A stretch of DNA of 64,000 bases from Geminicoccaceae bacterium (GTDB lineage: Bacteria > Pseudomonadota > Alphaproteobacteria > Geminicoccales > Geminicoccaceae), in the NCBI GenBank assembly GCA_020638465.1, contig JACKIM010000003.1, positions 139,001-203,000 on the forward strand, in the 5' to 3' direction. Position 1 is the stretch's first letter; each line of letters begins with the position of its first letter. Below, in pieces: positions 25,184 through 33,903 of the stretch. The notes under the pieces are model-generated. The model was given only the letters and a program-made list of their open reading frames with translations. It searched no databases and had not been told where the DNA came from. The position numbers and the translations under genes were made by a program.

Positions 25184-26475
25184 TGGAAGCGTTACTCGCC
25201 TTCGGCCTGTTGATCGGCCTGATCGTTGGCGGCATGTGGGTACAATTCGCCGTGGCTGGTGCCGGCCTGGTCTATATCTGGCTGCTGAAGGGCTTTGCCG
25301 GTTTCAAGGCACTCGGTCTCGTCAGTTGGGGTGCGGCCAACAGCTTCACGCTCGCTGCCATTCCACTGTTCGTGCTCATGGCCGAAATCCTGCTCGGCTC
25401 GGGTCTCGCAACACGCCTCTACAATGGCGTCGCCCCCTTCATGCGCCGGCTTCCCGGCGGTTTGTTGCACACCAACATCGCCGGCAGTGGCATTTTCGCT
25501 GCGATCTCGGGAGGCAGCGCACCCACCGCCGCCGCCATGTCCACCGTCGCCCTGCCTGAACTCTCGGCGAGAGGCTATGACAAGCGGCTGATCGCCGGCT
25601 CGCTTGCCGCTGGCGGCACACTGGGCATCCTCATCCCACCCTCGATCACGATGATCGTCTATGCGACCTTCACCGAGACCTCGATCGCACGACTGTTCGC
25701 CGCCGGACTGGTGCCGGGCATCGTCCTGGCGGGTCTCTACATGCTGTTCATCGCCATCCGCGTCCGCCTCAACCCGTCGCTCGCGCCAGTGCAGGGAGCA
25801 CCTACACCGCTTCCTGAACTTGGCCGCGCCCTGCTCGATATCGTCCCGTTCCTACTGCTCATCGTGATCGTACTGGGCAGCATCTATGGCGGATTTGCGA
25901 CACCGACCGAAGCGGGTGCCGTCGGCACCGTCGGTGCTGTCCTGATCGCCGCCCTCTATAACCGCCTCAACCTCGACCTGCTCAAGGGAGCGCTGTCACG
26001 AACGGCCTCGATGTCGGGCAACATTCTCTTCATCGTTTTCACCTCGATGATCTTCGCCTATGCAACCGCTCTTTCCGGTGTCGGCGAAGACCTCGTTGCG
26101 GCACTCGAAAACGCTGAAGTTTCGCGGGTCACCTTCCTCTTGATCATCATGGTCGTGTTCGCGATCCTCGGCTGCTTCATGGAAGGGCTCGGCATGATCG
26201 CGATCATCGTGCCAGTGATCTTCCCCGCACTTCTCGCATTCGGCGTCGACCCGATATGGTTTGGTGTTTTCGTTGTCATTCTGGTCGAGCTCGGCCAGCT
26301 GACGCCGCCATTGGGCGTCATTCTCTTCGTCGTCGCGAGTTCCTCAAAGGAGGTCAAGGTCGAGGACGTGATCATGGGAACGGCCCCCTTCTTCGCCATC
26401 ATACTGCTTTTCATGCTGCTCCTGATCGCCTTTCCCCAGATCGCCCTCTTCCTGCCGGCCTTCACCTTCGGATGA
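25183..26475 (+). CDS. TRAP importer large membrane subunit (DctM family)
   Basis: A 430-residue protein with about twelve membrane segments and the DctM signatures LAAIPLFVLMAEILLGSGLA, NIAGSGIFAAISGGSAPTAAA (first substrate/sodium loop), LGILIPPSITMIVYA and GCFMEGLGMIAIIVPVIFP, LGQLTPPLGVILFV (second repeat). It transports the acid using a sodium or proton gradient. The start overlaps the dctQ stop and its stop overlaps the SMP-30 start (ATGA). Confidence 0.93.
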   Translation: MEALLAFGLLIGLIVGGMWVQFAVAGAGLVYIWLLKGFAGFKALGLVSWGAANSFTLAAIPLFVLMAEILLGSGLATRLYNGVAPFMRRLPGGLLHTNIAGSGIFAAISGGSAPTAAAMSTVALPELSARGYDKRLIAGSLAAGGTLGILIPPSITMIVYATFTETSIARLFAAGLVPGIVLAGLYMLFIAIRVRLNPSLAPVQGAPTPLPELGRALLDIVPFLLLIVIVLGSIYGGFATPTEAGAVGTVGAVLIAALYNRLNLDLLKGALSRTASMSGNILFIVFTSMIFAYATALSGVGEDLVAALENAEVSRVTFLLIIMVVFAILGCFMEGLGMIAIIVPVIFPALLAFGVDPIWFGVFVVILVELGQLTPPLGVILFVVASSSKEVKVEDVIMGTAPFFAIILLFMLLLIAFPQIALFLPAFTFG

Positions 26476-27467
26476 CGCCCATGACCTATCCGCCCCCCGA
26501 ACCCGTCATCATCGATGCCGAAGTCTTCACCGAACTGCCACCCGCCCTGCGCCGGACCGGCGTCGGCTCCTACTGGGCCGAGCGCAACCGTCGCGGCCAG
26601 ACGGTGGACAGCTTTCTCGAAGGCCCGTCATTCGATCGAGCGGGAAATCTCTGGTTTGTTGATATTCCCTTTGGCCGTGTCTTTCGTGCCGATCCTTCGG
26701 GCGAGATCAGCCAGATCGCGGAATATGACGGCCAGCCCAACGGCCTCAAGATCCATGCCGATGGCCGGATCTTCATCGCCGATTTCCAGAACGGCATCAT
26801 GCAGCTCGATCCCGCATCCGGCAGCGTTACACCAGCTCTCAGGGATTGCGACACTGAAGGCTTCAAGGGCTGCAACGACCTGCATTTCGGCGATGACGGC
26901 ACCCTCTACTTCACCGACCAGGGCCAGACGGGCCTGCAGGACCCGACCGGCCGCGTCTATCGCTGGCAGCCCGGGACCGGCGCACTCACCTGCCTGATCG
27001 ACAAGGTGCCGAGTCCCAACGGGCTCGTCCTCGACCGTGCCGGGCACACGCTCTACCTCGCCGTCACCCGCGCCAATGCTGTCTGGCGCCTGCCGCTTTC
27101 GCCCAGCGGCAGGGTCAACAAGGCCGGCCTCTTCCTGCAGTTCTCGGGCGGCCGCGCCGGCCCCGACGGCCTTGCCCTGACCGCCAGCAATGGCGTTGTC
27201 GTCTGCCAGACTGGTATGGGTCTTGTCTGGGTCCATGACGGCCTCGGCCGGGCCATCGCGGTCATCCGCTCGCCACGCGGGCTCGGCACCACCAATTGCG
27301 CTTTCGGCGGTCCGGACGGTAGAACCCTGTACATGACAGAATCCGACAGCGGTTGCATCCTCAAGGCGGACTTCGCCCCCGAACTTAACATCGCCGGTGC
27401 GCCGATGTTCGCTCTCGGCGATTTTCAAAAGCCGGCGTCACAAACCTCGACATCGACGTTAACCTAA
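26472..27467 (+). CDS. SMP-30/gluconolactonase-family lactonase
   Basis: A 331-residue six-bladed beta-propeller hydrolase. The first metal Glu lies in SFLEGPSFDRAGNLWFVDI; later blades contain NGLKIHADGRIFIAD, GCNDLHFGDDGTLYFTD (Asn metal ligand), PSPNGLVLDRAGHTLYLA and GGRAGPDGLALTASNG (Asp ligand). Family members open sugar-acid lactones with a divalent cation. It is the last gene of the plus-strand array, ending nine bases inside the convergent lysR gene. Together with the amidohydrolase it suggests that lactones are imported or made. Confidence 0.88.
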   Translation: MTPMTYPPPEPVIIDAEVFTELPPALRRTGVGSYWAERNRRGQTVDSFLEGPSFDRAGNLWFVDIPFGRVFRADPSGEISQIAEYDGQPNGLKIHADGRIFIADFQNGIMQLDPASGSVTPALRDCDTEGFKGCNDLHFGDDGTLYFTDQGQTGLQDPTGRVYRWQPGTGALTCLIDKVPSPNGLVLDRAGHTLYLAVTRANAVWRLPLSPSGRVNKAGLFLQFSGGRAGPDGLALTASNGVVVCQTGMGLVWVHDGLGRAIAVIRSPRGLGTTNCAFGGPDGRTLYMTESDSGCILKADFAPELNIAGAPMFALGDFQKPASQTSTSTLT

Positions 27468-28394
27468 CAGTTCCTGCTGCCTGGCGATTCGGCGCAGATG
27501 TCCGGCGAGTTCATCAGCGAAGCCTGAAAGAGTTTCCGAACGTCTCGTGAGCAATCCGAACCCGCTCAGTTTCCAGTCGATGGCAAGCGGTAGTTCCAGC
27601 AGAATACCGGCCCTTAAATAGTCGGCGACGACGGGTTTCGAGAGCATGGCTACAGCTTCACAATTCTGCAGAAGCTGCAGGGCAGCGAAAATGGAGGCGA
27701 CTTCAATGCGGTTGATAGGGGTCGTCATGCCATGATTGGCGAATTCGGCCTCAAGCAGCTGGCGAGCGACGGTTGCCTCCGGCTGAAGGACCCAGGGCAG
27801 GTTTGCCAGTTGTTGCAGGCGGGTGGGCGGATTGTCGAACAGCGGATGGTCGCAGCGGGCGACAATGCTGAGTTTTTCCTCGGCCAGATGTTCGAATGCA
27901 AAAAGATTGTGCTGCATACGATTGGCGAAGCGCCCCACGGCAAAATCCAGTTCGCCACGCTCCAGCATGGTCAAGATCATGTCTGAGGTCTCGCCGAGAA
28001 TGCGGATCGTCAGCAGTGGGTGAGCCTTTTTCATTTCAGCCACAGCGCTCGCCACGATGTGCGGCGCGGCACCCATGATGGCACCGATAACCAGCAAACC
28101 ATGACCGCCGTTGCGCTTGATTTTGAGATCCGTGCTGAAGATCTCCAGCTGCGAGAGAATGCGATCAGCGAAGTGAATTGCATCGGCGCCGAGTGGCGTG
28201 GGTCGCATGCCCCGCGGCATACGCTCGAACAGGGTGGAGCCCAGGATTTCCTCGGCATCGCGCAAAAGCCGCGTGGCCGTGGGTTGGGTCATGTAAGTCT
28301 GTTCGGCGGCCTGATGAAGATTTTGGGTCTGGCCAAGAGCCGAGATCAGGGACAGGTGCCGCATGCGCAAACTGGCAAGTTGGCGTTTCACCAT
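27459..28394 (-). CDS. LysR-family transcriptional regulator
   Basis: A 311-residue LTTR with the helix-turn-helix QNLHQAAEQTYMTQPTATRLLRD spanning roughly residues 26-48 and an effector domain starting near GHGLLVIGAIMG. It is divergent from the TRAP/rhamnonate operon at 28520, which it most likely controls, and convergent with the SMP-30 gene, which it overlaps by nine bases. Close relatives of this type (GbpR-like) often respond to sugar acids, which would fit; that is inference. Confidence 0.9.
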   Translation of the reverse strand: MVKRQLASLRMRHLSLISALGQTQNLHQAAEQTYMTQPTATRLLRDAEEILGSTLFERMPRGMRPTPLGADAIHFADRILSQLEIFSTDLKIKRNGGHGLLVIGAIMGAAPHIVASAVAEMKKAHPLLTIRILGETSDMILTMLERGELDFAVGRFANRMQHNLFAFEHLAEEKLSIVARCDHPLFDNPPTRLQQLANLPWVLQPEATVARQLLEAEFANHGMTTPINRIEVASIFAALQLLQNCEAVAMLSKPVVADYLRAGILLELPLAIDWKLSGFGLLTRRSETLSGFADELAGHLRRIARQQELLG

Positions 28395-28519
28395 GTAAGT
28401 TTCCGATACGAAAATGATATTGATAATGCGAAATCATTCATTAGAACTGAATGGCTCCGGATGCTAGATCATCCCCATCAAAATTCCGGGAAGATCACCC
28501 GGCTGAATGGGAGGCTAAC
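28395..28519. promoter_or_regulatory. Divergent promoter region of the rhamnonate/TRAP operon
   Basis: A 125-base region between the lysR and dctP starts. The half next to lysR (28400-28450) is AT-rich and contains AAAATGATATTGATAATG and AATCATTCATTAGAACTGAATG; both hold short inverted elements that could be LTTR sites. A GGGAGG ribosome site at 28509-28514 precedes dctP. Confidence 0.45.
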
Positions 28520-29509
28520 ATGAGATTCAACCGTAGAATCATTATTGCCGGCAGCGCCGTGGCCCTGACGATGGCAGCCGCAATGGGTGCGGAGGCGCAA
28601 GAGCGTACCTTGCGCTTCGCCCACCACCTGCCGACCGCATCCGAACAGCATATCGCCGCGGAACGTTTCGCCGAGCGGGTCTCGGCAATCACCAATGGCG
28701 CACTCGCAGTGGAGATCCTGCCCGCCGGTCAGATGGGCGGCCAGCGCGAGATCATCGAAAGCGTGCAGCTTGGCACGCTGGACATGGGTTATGGTGAGAG
28801 TGGGCTTTATGCCAATTACGTCCCGGCCTTCGGTATCCTGTCGTTACCCTATCTCTACGGCTCGGAAGAACATTGGACGAAGGTAGTCGACGGCGAGATC
28901 GGCTCCGGCCTCGCCGACCAATTGGCGGGACAGGCTAATATCAAGGTGTTGAACTGGATACTCGCTGGTTATCGCGACACCTATCTCGCAGAGAAGCCGA
29001 TAAATGCTCCTGCGGATTTTGAGGGGGTGAAGATTCGCGTGCCCGAAAGCCCCGTTTTCATCGAGACCTTTGCAGCGCTGGGGGCGCAGCCAACCCCAGT
29101 GCCCGGGCCGGAGATGTATACCGCACTACAGACCCGGCTGGTTGATGCCATGGAGGGCACACCCGAGGTCGCGGTGACCTACAAGATCTTCGAGGTCGCC
29201 AATTACGGTTCCAAGACCCGCCACATCCTTTTCGATGGCAGCTTTGCCATCAACAACGACCTTTTCAATGGCCTGCCGGCCGATCAGCAGGAGGCGATCC
29301 TGAGCGCGGCCCAGGAGGTTGCCGAACAGCAGCGCGCCGAACGCGCCGAGCGCGAGAATGGATGGTTCGAGCAGCTTGCCGAATTGGGCATGAACCTGAA
29401 TGAAGTCGATACCGGGCCCTTCCAGGAGGCGCTGGTACCGGTGCAGGACGCATTCGCCGAAAAGGCCGGTGCCACCGAACTCCTGGCTGAAATCCGAGCT
29501 GCGCAATAG
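28520..29509 (+). CDS. TRAP importer periplasmic binding protein (DctP family)
   Basis: A 329-residue DctP protein. The signal peptide MRFNRRIIIAGSAVALTMAA ends near GAEAQ, then ERTLRFAHHLPTASEQHIAA starts the mature domain. The conserved ligand segment is FEGVKIRVPESPVFIETFAALGAQPTPV, with the Arg expected to clamp the substrate carboxylate. It opens the operon that ends with L-rhamnonate dehydratase, so an aldonate such as L-rhamnonate is a reasonable ligand. A GC-rich hairpin follows the gene. Confidence 0.9.
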   Translation: MRFNRRIIIAGSAVALTMAAAMGAEAQERTLRFAHHLPTASEQHIAAERFAERVSAITNGALAVEILPAGQMGGQREIIESVQLGTLDMGYGESGLYANYVPAFGILSLPYLYGSEEHWTKVVDGEIGSGLADQLAGQANIKVLNWILAGYRDTYLAEKPINAPADFEGVKIRVPESPVFIETFAALGAQPTPVPGPEMYTALQTRLVDAMEGTPEVAVTYKIFEVANYGSKTRHILFDGSFAINNDLFNGLPADQQEAILSAAQEVAEQQRAERAERENGWFEQLAELGMNLNEVDTGPFQEALVPVQDAFAEKAGATELLAEIRAAQ

Positions 29510-29519
29510 TCATGCCAAC

Positions 29520-29547
29520 AGGCCCCGGGTCACGATAGCCGGGGCCT
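29520..29547 (+). terminator. Intercistronic hairpin between dctP and dctQ
   Basis: A nine-base perfect stem: AGGCCCCGG at 29520-29528 with CCGGGGCCT at 29539-29547, followed by CGTTT. It can act as a weak terminator or as an mRNA 3' protector, favouring the binding protein over the membrane subunits. Confidence 0.6.
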
Positions 29548-29571
29548 CGTTTCCTGGACCGGAGATCTTCC

Positions 29572-30042
29572 ATGAGCCGCACCGTCAAGGTGGCGGGCCA
29601 TCTGTTGTCGTCTATTGCCGTGACGATTTTCTCGGCCATGATGACGCTGGTATTTTTGCAGGTGGTCAACCGCTATATTCTGCATTTCCAACTGTTCTGG
29701 ACCGAAGAAGTCACCCGCCTGCTTCTGGTCTGGTCAGTGATGCTGACCCTGCCGCTCGTCGCCCTGCGGCGCCAGGAGATCAACGTTGAGTTGGGCGCCA
29801 TGACAGGTGCGGGCCTGTTGCGCCATCGCCGCGTTCTGGTCGATGGACTCTCGATCCTGTTTTGCACCTTCCTGGTCTGGCAGGGCTATCAGTTCTTCCT
29901 GCGCAATCTGCCGGCCATGTCGCCAACTCTTGGCCTGTCGCGCGGCTGGTTCGTTGCCCCCATTCCGATCGGTGCGGCCCTGACCATTCTGGCCACGCTC
30001 GTCCGGCCAGGACCGGTGGATGAGGAGACCCCGGCACCATGA
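29572..30042 (+). CDS. TRAP importer small membrane subunit (DctQ family)
   Basis: A 156-residue membrane protein with four hydrophobic helices. The core FLQVVNRYILHFQLFWTEEV followed by TRLLLVWSVMLTLPLVALRR matches the DctQ family (Arg-Tyr then Trp-Thr-Glu-Glu). It starts about 25 bases after the hairpin that follows dctP and overlaps dctM by four bases (ATGA). Confidence 0.88.
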   Translation: MSRTVKVAGHLLSSIAVTIFSAMMTLVFLQVVNRYILHFQLFWTEEVTRLLLVWSVMLTLPLVALRRQEINVELGAMTGAGLLRHRRVLVDGLSILFCTFLVWQGYQFFLRNLPAMSPTLGLSRGWFVAPIPIGAALTILATLVRPGPVDEETPAP

Positions 30043-31310
30043 CCATGATCGTGCTCTTTGTCAGTTTTATCGTCCTGCTCGGCATTGGCGTACCGATCGC
30101 ATTCGCCATGGGCCTGTCCTCGGTCGCGGCCTTGCTCGCCGACGGAACAGTACCGCTTTTGATCCTGCCACAGCGCTTCTTCTCCAGCCTCGACAGCTTC
30201 GCACTTCTGGCGATCCCACTCTTCATCCTGGCGGGGAATTTGATGAACCTCTCGGGCATTACCGAGGCAATCGTGCTGCTCGCACGCCGGTTGGTCGGCC
30301 ATTTCCGCGGCGGGCTGGGTCATGTCAATGTCGCAACTTCCGTGCTCTTTTCCGGTATTTCGGGCTCGGCCTCGGCCGATATCGCGGCTGTGGGCGGAAT
30401 GTTGATGCCGGCCATGACCCGCGAGGGCTACAAGCCTGAATGGTCGGCAGTGATCACCGCGTCTTCCGCCATCATCGGCCCTATCATTCCACCCTCGATT
30501 CTGATGGTGATCTATGGCGCGATGACCGGGCTCTCTATCGGCGATCTTTTTCTTGCCGGCATCGTTCCGGGCCTGGTGATTGCCGCCTGCCTGATGGTCA
30601 TGGTCTGGCTCAAGGCCGATGCCATCGGTGCACCGCGCTATGAGCGCGCGAGCGTCAGCGAGATCGGTGAGGCTTTGCGCAAGGCCGGGCCAGCGCTGAT
30701 GATGCCGGTCCTGATCGTCGGCGGCATCCAGTCGGGCGTGTTCAGCCCGACCGAGGCAGGCATCGTTGCCGTTGCCTATGGCCTCGTCTACGGCTTCATC
30801 GTGCGCAAGCTCGATTTGCGCTTGACCTACAATTTCGTGTTGGATGCCGCAATCGCCAGTAGTTCCATCCTGGTTATTCTTGGCGGTGCTGCACTCTTCT
30901 CCTGGCTGATCGCGCGGGCGGGCATTCCCGCTCAGATTGCTTCGTGGCTTTTTGCGCTGACCGACAATGGATATCTGATTCTCGTATTGGTAGCGCTGTT
31001 CCTGCTGGTGGTGGGCATGTTCGTCGAAACGATCTCCGCCCTCATCCTGGTCGTGCCGATCCTCACCCCGATTGCCAGCACCTACGGCTTCGATCCGATT
31101 CATTTCGCCATCGTCACCGTGGTCACGGTATTGCTCGGCGCCCTGACGCCGCCTGTGGCGATCCTTCTGCTGCTGGCCTGCCGGATCGGCAATGTCAGCT
31201 ACGCCAAAACAATGCGACCGCTGATACCGTTCTTTGCGGTACTGATCGCCGGTCTGGCACTCATCATGTTCGTTCCGGCCATCACTCTCACACTGCCGGC
31301 CCTGTTTTAG
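30039..31310 (+). CDS. TRAP importer large membrane subunit (DctM family)
   Basis: A 423-residue, roughly twelve-helix protein. Signatures are GIGVPIAFAMGLSSVAALL at the start, LLAIPLFILAGNLMN, HVNVATSVLFSGISGSASADIAA, IGPIIPPSILMVIYGAMTG and, in the second half, VGMFVETISALILVVPILTP and GALTPPVAILLLLACRI. These are the paired hairpin-loop regions of DctM. It forms the importer with the products of the two preceding genes. Confidence 0.93.
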   Translation: MTMIVLFVSFIVLLGIGVPIAFAMGLSSVAALLADGTVPLLILPQRFFSSLDSFALLAIPLFILAGNLMNLSGITEAIVLLARRLVGHFRGGLGHVNVATSVLFSGISGSASADIAAVGGMLMPAMTREGYKPEWSAVITASSAIIGPIIPPSILMVIYGAMTGLSIGDLFLAGIVPGLVIAACLMVMVWLKADAIGAPRYERASVSEIGEALRKAGPALMMPVLIVGGIQSGVFSPTEAGIVAVAYGLVYGFIVRKLDLRLTYNFVLDAAIASSSILVILGGAALFSWLIARAGIPAQIASWLFALTDNGYLILVLVALFLLVVGMFVETISALILVVPILTPIASTYGFDPIHFAIVTVVTVLLGALTPPVAILLLLACRIGNVSYAKTMRPLIPFFAVLIAGLALIMFVPAITLTLPALF

Positions 31311-31328
31311 GACAAGCGGGATCCAACC

Positions 31329-32075
31329 ATGACAACCCATGACAACAAAGACAAGATCGCCATCGTTACCGGTGGTGCGCAGGGGATCGGCCTTGCCGTC
31401 GTCAAGCGGCTTCTGGCATCCGGCACCACCGTCGCGATCTGGGACCGGGACGCAGCATTGGCATCTTCGGTGGCCACCGAGCTTGGCGAGCGCGCTTACG
31501 CCTATGGTGTCGATGTCACCAATACCGCAGGTGTCGAAGAGGTCGCCGCGCGCGTGAATACGGATCTGGGACCTGTCGATATCCTGGTCGCATCGGCCGG
31601 TATTGCTGGCTCGAATGGCAAGGTCATCGACTACGATCCAGCCGAATGGCGCCAGATCATCGAGATCAACCTGACGGGCACCTTCAATTGCTGCCGGGCA
31701 GTGCTCAGGCAAATGACCAAGACGGGGTATGGCCGCATCGTCAACATTGCTTCGGTCGCCGGCAAGGAGGGCAATCCGAATGCCGCCGCCTACTCGTCGT
31801 CCAAGGCAGGCGTGATCGCGCTCACAAAATCCCTCGGCAAGGAACACGCGGACCAGAATATCGCGGTCAATTGCGTCACTCCGGCTGCCGCCAGAACCCG
31901 CATTTTCGATCAGATGAGCCAGGAGCATATCGATTTCATGCTCGCCAAGATCCCGCGTGGGCGGTTTCTCGAGGTCGATGAAGCAGCCGCAATGATCGCC
32001 TGGCTGTGTTCGGCCGAAAATTCCTTCACCACCGGTGCGGTCTTCGATCTCTCCGGCGGTCGCGCAACCTACTGA
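31329..32075 (+). CDS. Short-chain dehydrogenase/reductase (sugar or keto-deoxy acid dehydrogenase)
   Basis: A 248-residue classical SDR. The cofactor motif TGGAQGIG is at residues 14-21; the catalytic set is Asn114 region (EINLTGTFN), Ser142 (NIASVAG), Tyr155 and Lys159 (AAYSSSKAG). D40 region after strand 2 (WDRDA) favours NAD+. Placed 18 bases after dctM and 14 before the rhamnonate dehydratase, it may oxidise 2-keto-3-deoxy-L-rhamnonate, as LRA5-type enzymes do, or L-rhamnose itself. The choice is not decidable from sequence. Confidence 0.88.
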   Translation: MTTHDNKDKIAIVTGGAQGIGLAVVKRLLASGTTVAIWDRDAALASSVATELGERAYAYGVDVTNTAGVEEVAARVNTDLGPVDILVASAGIAGSNGKVIDYDPAEWRQIIEINLTGTFNCCRAVLRQMTKTGYGRIVNIASVAGKEGNPNAAAYSSSKAGVIALTKSLGKEHADQNIAVNCVTPAAARTRIFDQMSQEHIDFMLAKIPRGRFLEVDEAAAMIAWLCSAENSFTTGAVFDLSGGRATY

Positions 32076-32089
32076 GGGCGACGGGGCCG

Positions 32090-33265
32090 ATGAACTTCAC
32101 AATTGCCAAAGTCACCGTCAGCAAGGTCGCCGGCAAGGGCAGCGGCGGCGATTATTTCCAGCAAGGCAAGGAACACTGGCTGATCGGTTCGCTGATCGCC
32201 AACCCGATGTCGGGACACGAACGCTACAAGGCCTCGCGCACCAGCTGGGGCATCGACGTTCTGGGCTCGCTCGTGGTGGAGATCGAGACCGAAAGCGGCC
32301 ATTGCGGAATTGCCACGGGCTTTGGCGGAGCTCCCGGCGCCTGGCTGATCCAGCACCATTTCCAGCGCTTCCTGATCGGCCAGGATGCCCGCAACATCAA
32401 CCTGATCTGGGATCAGCTCTACCGAGCCTCGTTGCCCTACGGCCAGACTGGACTGCCCATCGCCGCCATCTCCGCGGTTGACCTGGCACTCTGGGATCTG
32501 CTCGGCAAGCTGCGCGACGAGCCCGTCTACAACCTGATCGGCGGCCTGAGCCGACCCGAACTCGCCTTCTACTGCACCGGCCCCAAGGCTGAAGCCATCC
32601 GTGACATGGGCTTTTGGGGCGCGAAAGTTCCCCTGCCGCATGGCCATTTCGACGGCATCGACGGTCTGCGCGCCAATGTCGAATTCCTCAATGCACAGCG
32701 CCAGTCCGTCGGCCCCGAATTTCCCTTGATGGTCGATTGCTACATGGCCCTCACGCCAACCTACGCCATCGAACTCGCCGAGGCCTGCAAGCATCTGAAC
32801 ATCAACTGGTGGGAAGAAGTTCTGCACCCTGGCGACACAGAAGGTTACCGCCAGATCAGACAAGCCCATCCGACGCTGAAATTCACCACGGGCGAACACA
32901 CCTACTCCCGCTACGGCTTCAGACGCCTGATCGAAGAGCGCACCATCGACATCCTTCAGCCCGACGTCATGTGGATGGGCGGCCTCACCGAACTCCTGCG
33001 GATAGCAGCCCATGCCGGCACCTACGACATCCCCATCATTCCCCACGGCTCTGGCCCCTACTCCTACCACTTCATCGCCAGCCAGAACGCCGCCCCCAAC
33101 TGCGAATACGTCACCTCTGCTCCAGACGGCCGCTCCATCCGCCCCGTCTTCGGCAACCTCTTCACGGGCGAACCCACCCCCGAGAACGGCCTCCTCAAAC
33201 TCCCCGATCGCCCCGGCTTCGGCATGGAACTGAGCTCGAGAGGCATGCTTGAGCAGTTCGAATAA
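32090..33265 (+). CDS. rhmD: L-rhamnonate dehydratase (enolase superfamily)
   Basis: A 391-residue enolase-superfamily protein matching the rhamnonate dehydratase group in length and active site. The expected metal ligands are Asp216 (LMVDCYM), Glu242 (NWWEEVLHPGD) and Glu269 (FTTGEHTYSRYGF), with His270 and His319 (IPIIPHGSGPYSYHF) as catalytic histidines and an early His in QGKEHW; all are offset by about ten from E. coli RhmD. The reaction dehydrates L-rhamnonate to 2-keto-3-deoxy-L-rhamnonate. The upstream SDR and TRAP importer complete a short aldonate pathway; no aldolase or hydrolase for the next step is in the window. Confidence 0.9.
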   Translation: MNFTIAKVTVSKVAGKGSGGDYFQQGKEHWLIGSLIANPMSGHERYKASRTSWGIDVLGSLVVEIETESGHCGIATGFGGAPGAWLIQHHFQRFLIGQDARNINLIWDQLYRASLPYGQTGLPIAAISAVDLALWDLLGKLRDEPVYNLIGGLSRPELAFYCTGPKAEAIRDMGFWGAKVPLPHGHFDGIDGLRANVEFLNAQRQSVGPEFPLMVDCYMALTPTYAIELAEACKHLNINWWEEVLHPGDTEGYRQIRQAHPTLKFTTGEHTYSRYGFRRLIEERTIDILQPDVMWMGGLTELLRIAAHAGTYDIPIIPHGSGPYSYHFIASQNAAPNCEYVTSAPDGRSIRPVFGNLFTGEPTPENGLLKLPDRPGFGMELSSRGMLEQFE

Positions 33266-33571
33266 TTGGTCGAGTCGCCGAGGAATTTCACCCCCAAGCG
33301 CTCACTGTCAAGGTGGGCCAGAAAACCCAATGCGATTCCGAATAATCAGACTTTGTTTTCCCATACCTGTATTCTGACCCGAAACAAGCGCCATCGGCAG
33401 GGGACTCGATGGCTGGCGGTTCAGGAAAATGCTCGATTTCTGACGGGCAAAGATCTCAACATCTCGCTTCTTGCGCCATGAAACATGACATGTTACATGC
33501 ATCTTGTCCACTTCAAGGGGCGGGCTGATTTTTTGACAAGCGAATAGAGGCCCAATCACCAAACCAAGGGA
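33266..33571. other. Gene-free gap after rhmD
   Basis: About 300 bases without a convincing gene on either strand. Codon use in the short open frames is unlike the neighbours and no protein family is recognisable. It marks the left edge of the second mobile-element region (33.3-36.8 kb). It contains a GACATGTTACATGC-type imperfect inverted motif near 33486, not interpretable alone. Confidence 0.5.
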
Positions 33572-33589
33572 GGCGTGATGCATCACGCC
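33572..33589. promoter_or_regulatory. Perfect 18-base palindrome upstream of higB (likely HigA operator)
   Basis: GGCGTGATGCATCACGCC is a perfect 18-base palindrome centred 45 bases before the higB start. Type II toxin-antitoxin operons are repressed by the antitoxin binding such palindromes, so this is the natural HigA site. An ATG inside it (33578) opens a 16-codon frame whose TGA overlaps the higB ATG, preceded by GGGAGG; this could be a leader peptide or chance. Confidence 0.6.
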
Positions 33590-33624
33590 AATCTCAGCGG
33601 CGTGTCTGATCTTTGGAGTGCCGC

Positions 33625-33903
33625 ATGATCTTGGGCTTTCGGCATAAGGGATTGCGGGAGCTGTTTTTCGAGGGGAGTAGCAAGAGTGTGCCGAGCGAGC
33701 TGACGAAGCGCTGTTTCGTGCGCCTGGACGCCTTGAATGTTGCGGGGAGCTTGAGGGATCTCGATCTTCCCGGTTTTCATTGTCATCCCCTTCAGGGGAC
33801 GTCGCCGGAGCGTCATTCGGTGGCAGTCAACGGGCCATGTCGGATCACCTTTGTCTGGACCGATCGCGGTCCTGATGATGTGGATCTTGTCCAGTATCAC
33901 TAG
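33625..33903 (+). CDS. higB: HigB-like RelE/ParE-family toxin
   Basis: A 92-residue basic protein with the HigB pattern: ILGFRHKGLRELFFEGSSKS at the start, RLDALNVAGSLRDLDLPGFHCHPLQG in the middle and WSV-like SVAVNGPCRITFVWTDRG then VDLVQYH at the end. HigB toxins cleave mRNA on the ribosome. Toxin-first order with a downstream xre-type antitoxin is the higBA arrangement. The stop codon TAG is formed by the first bases of a MITE-like repeat (33900-34006), although protein length remains normal. Confidence 0.88.
   Translation: MILGFRHKGLRELFFEGSSKSVPSELTKRCFVRLDALNVAGSLRDLDLPGFHCHPLQGTSPERHSVAVNGPCRITFVWTDRGPDDVDLVQYH

Noticed and set aside
33308..33586. A 92-codon frame on the minus strand after rhmD
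   Set aside because: No recognisable family, atypical composition and overlap with the probable higB operator; probably chance.
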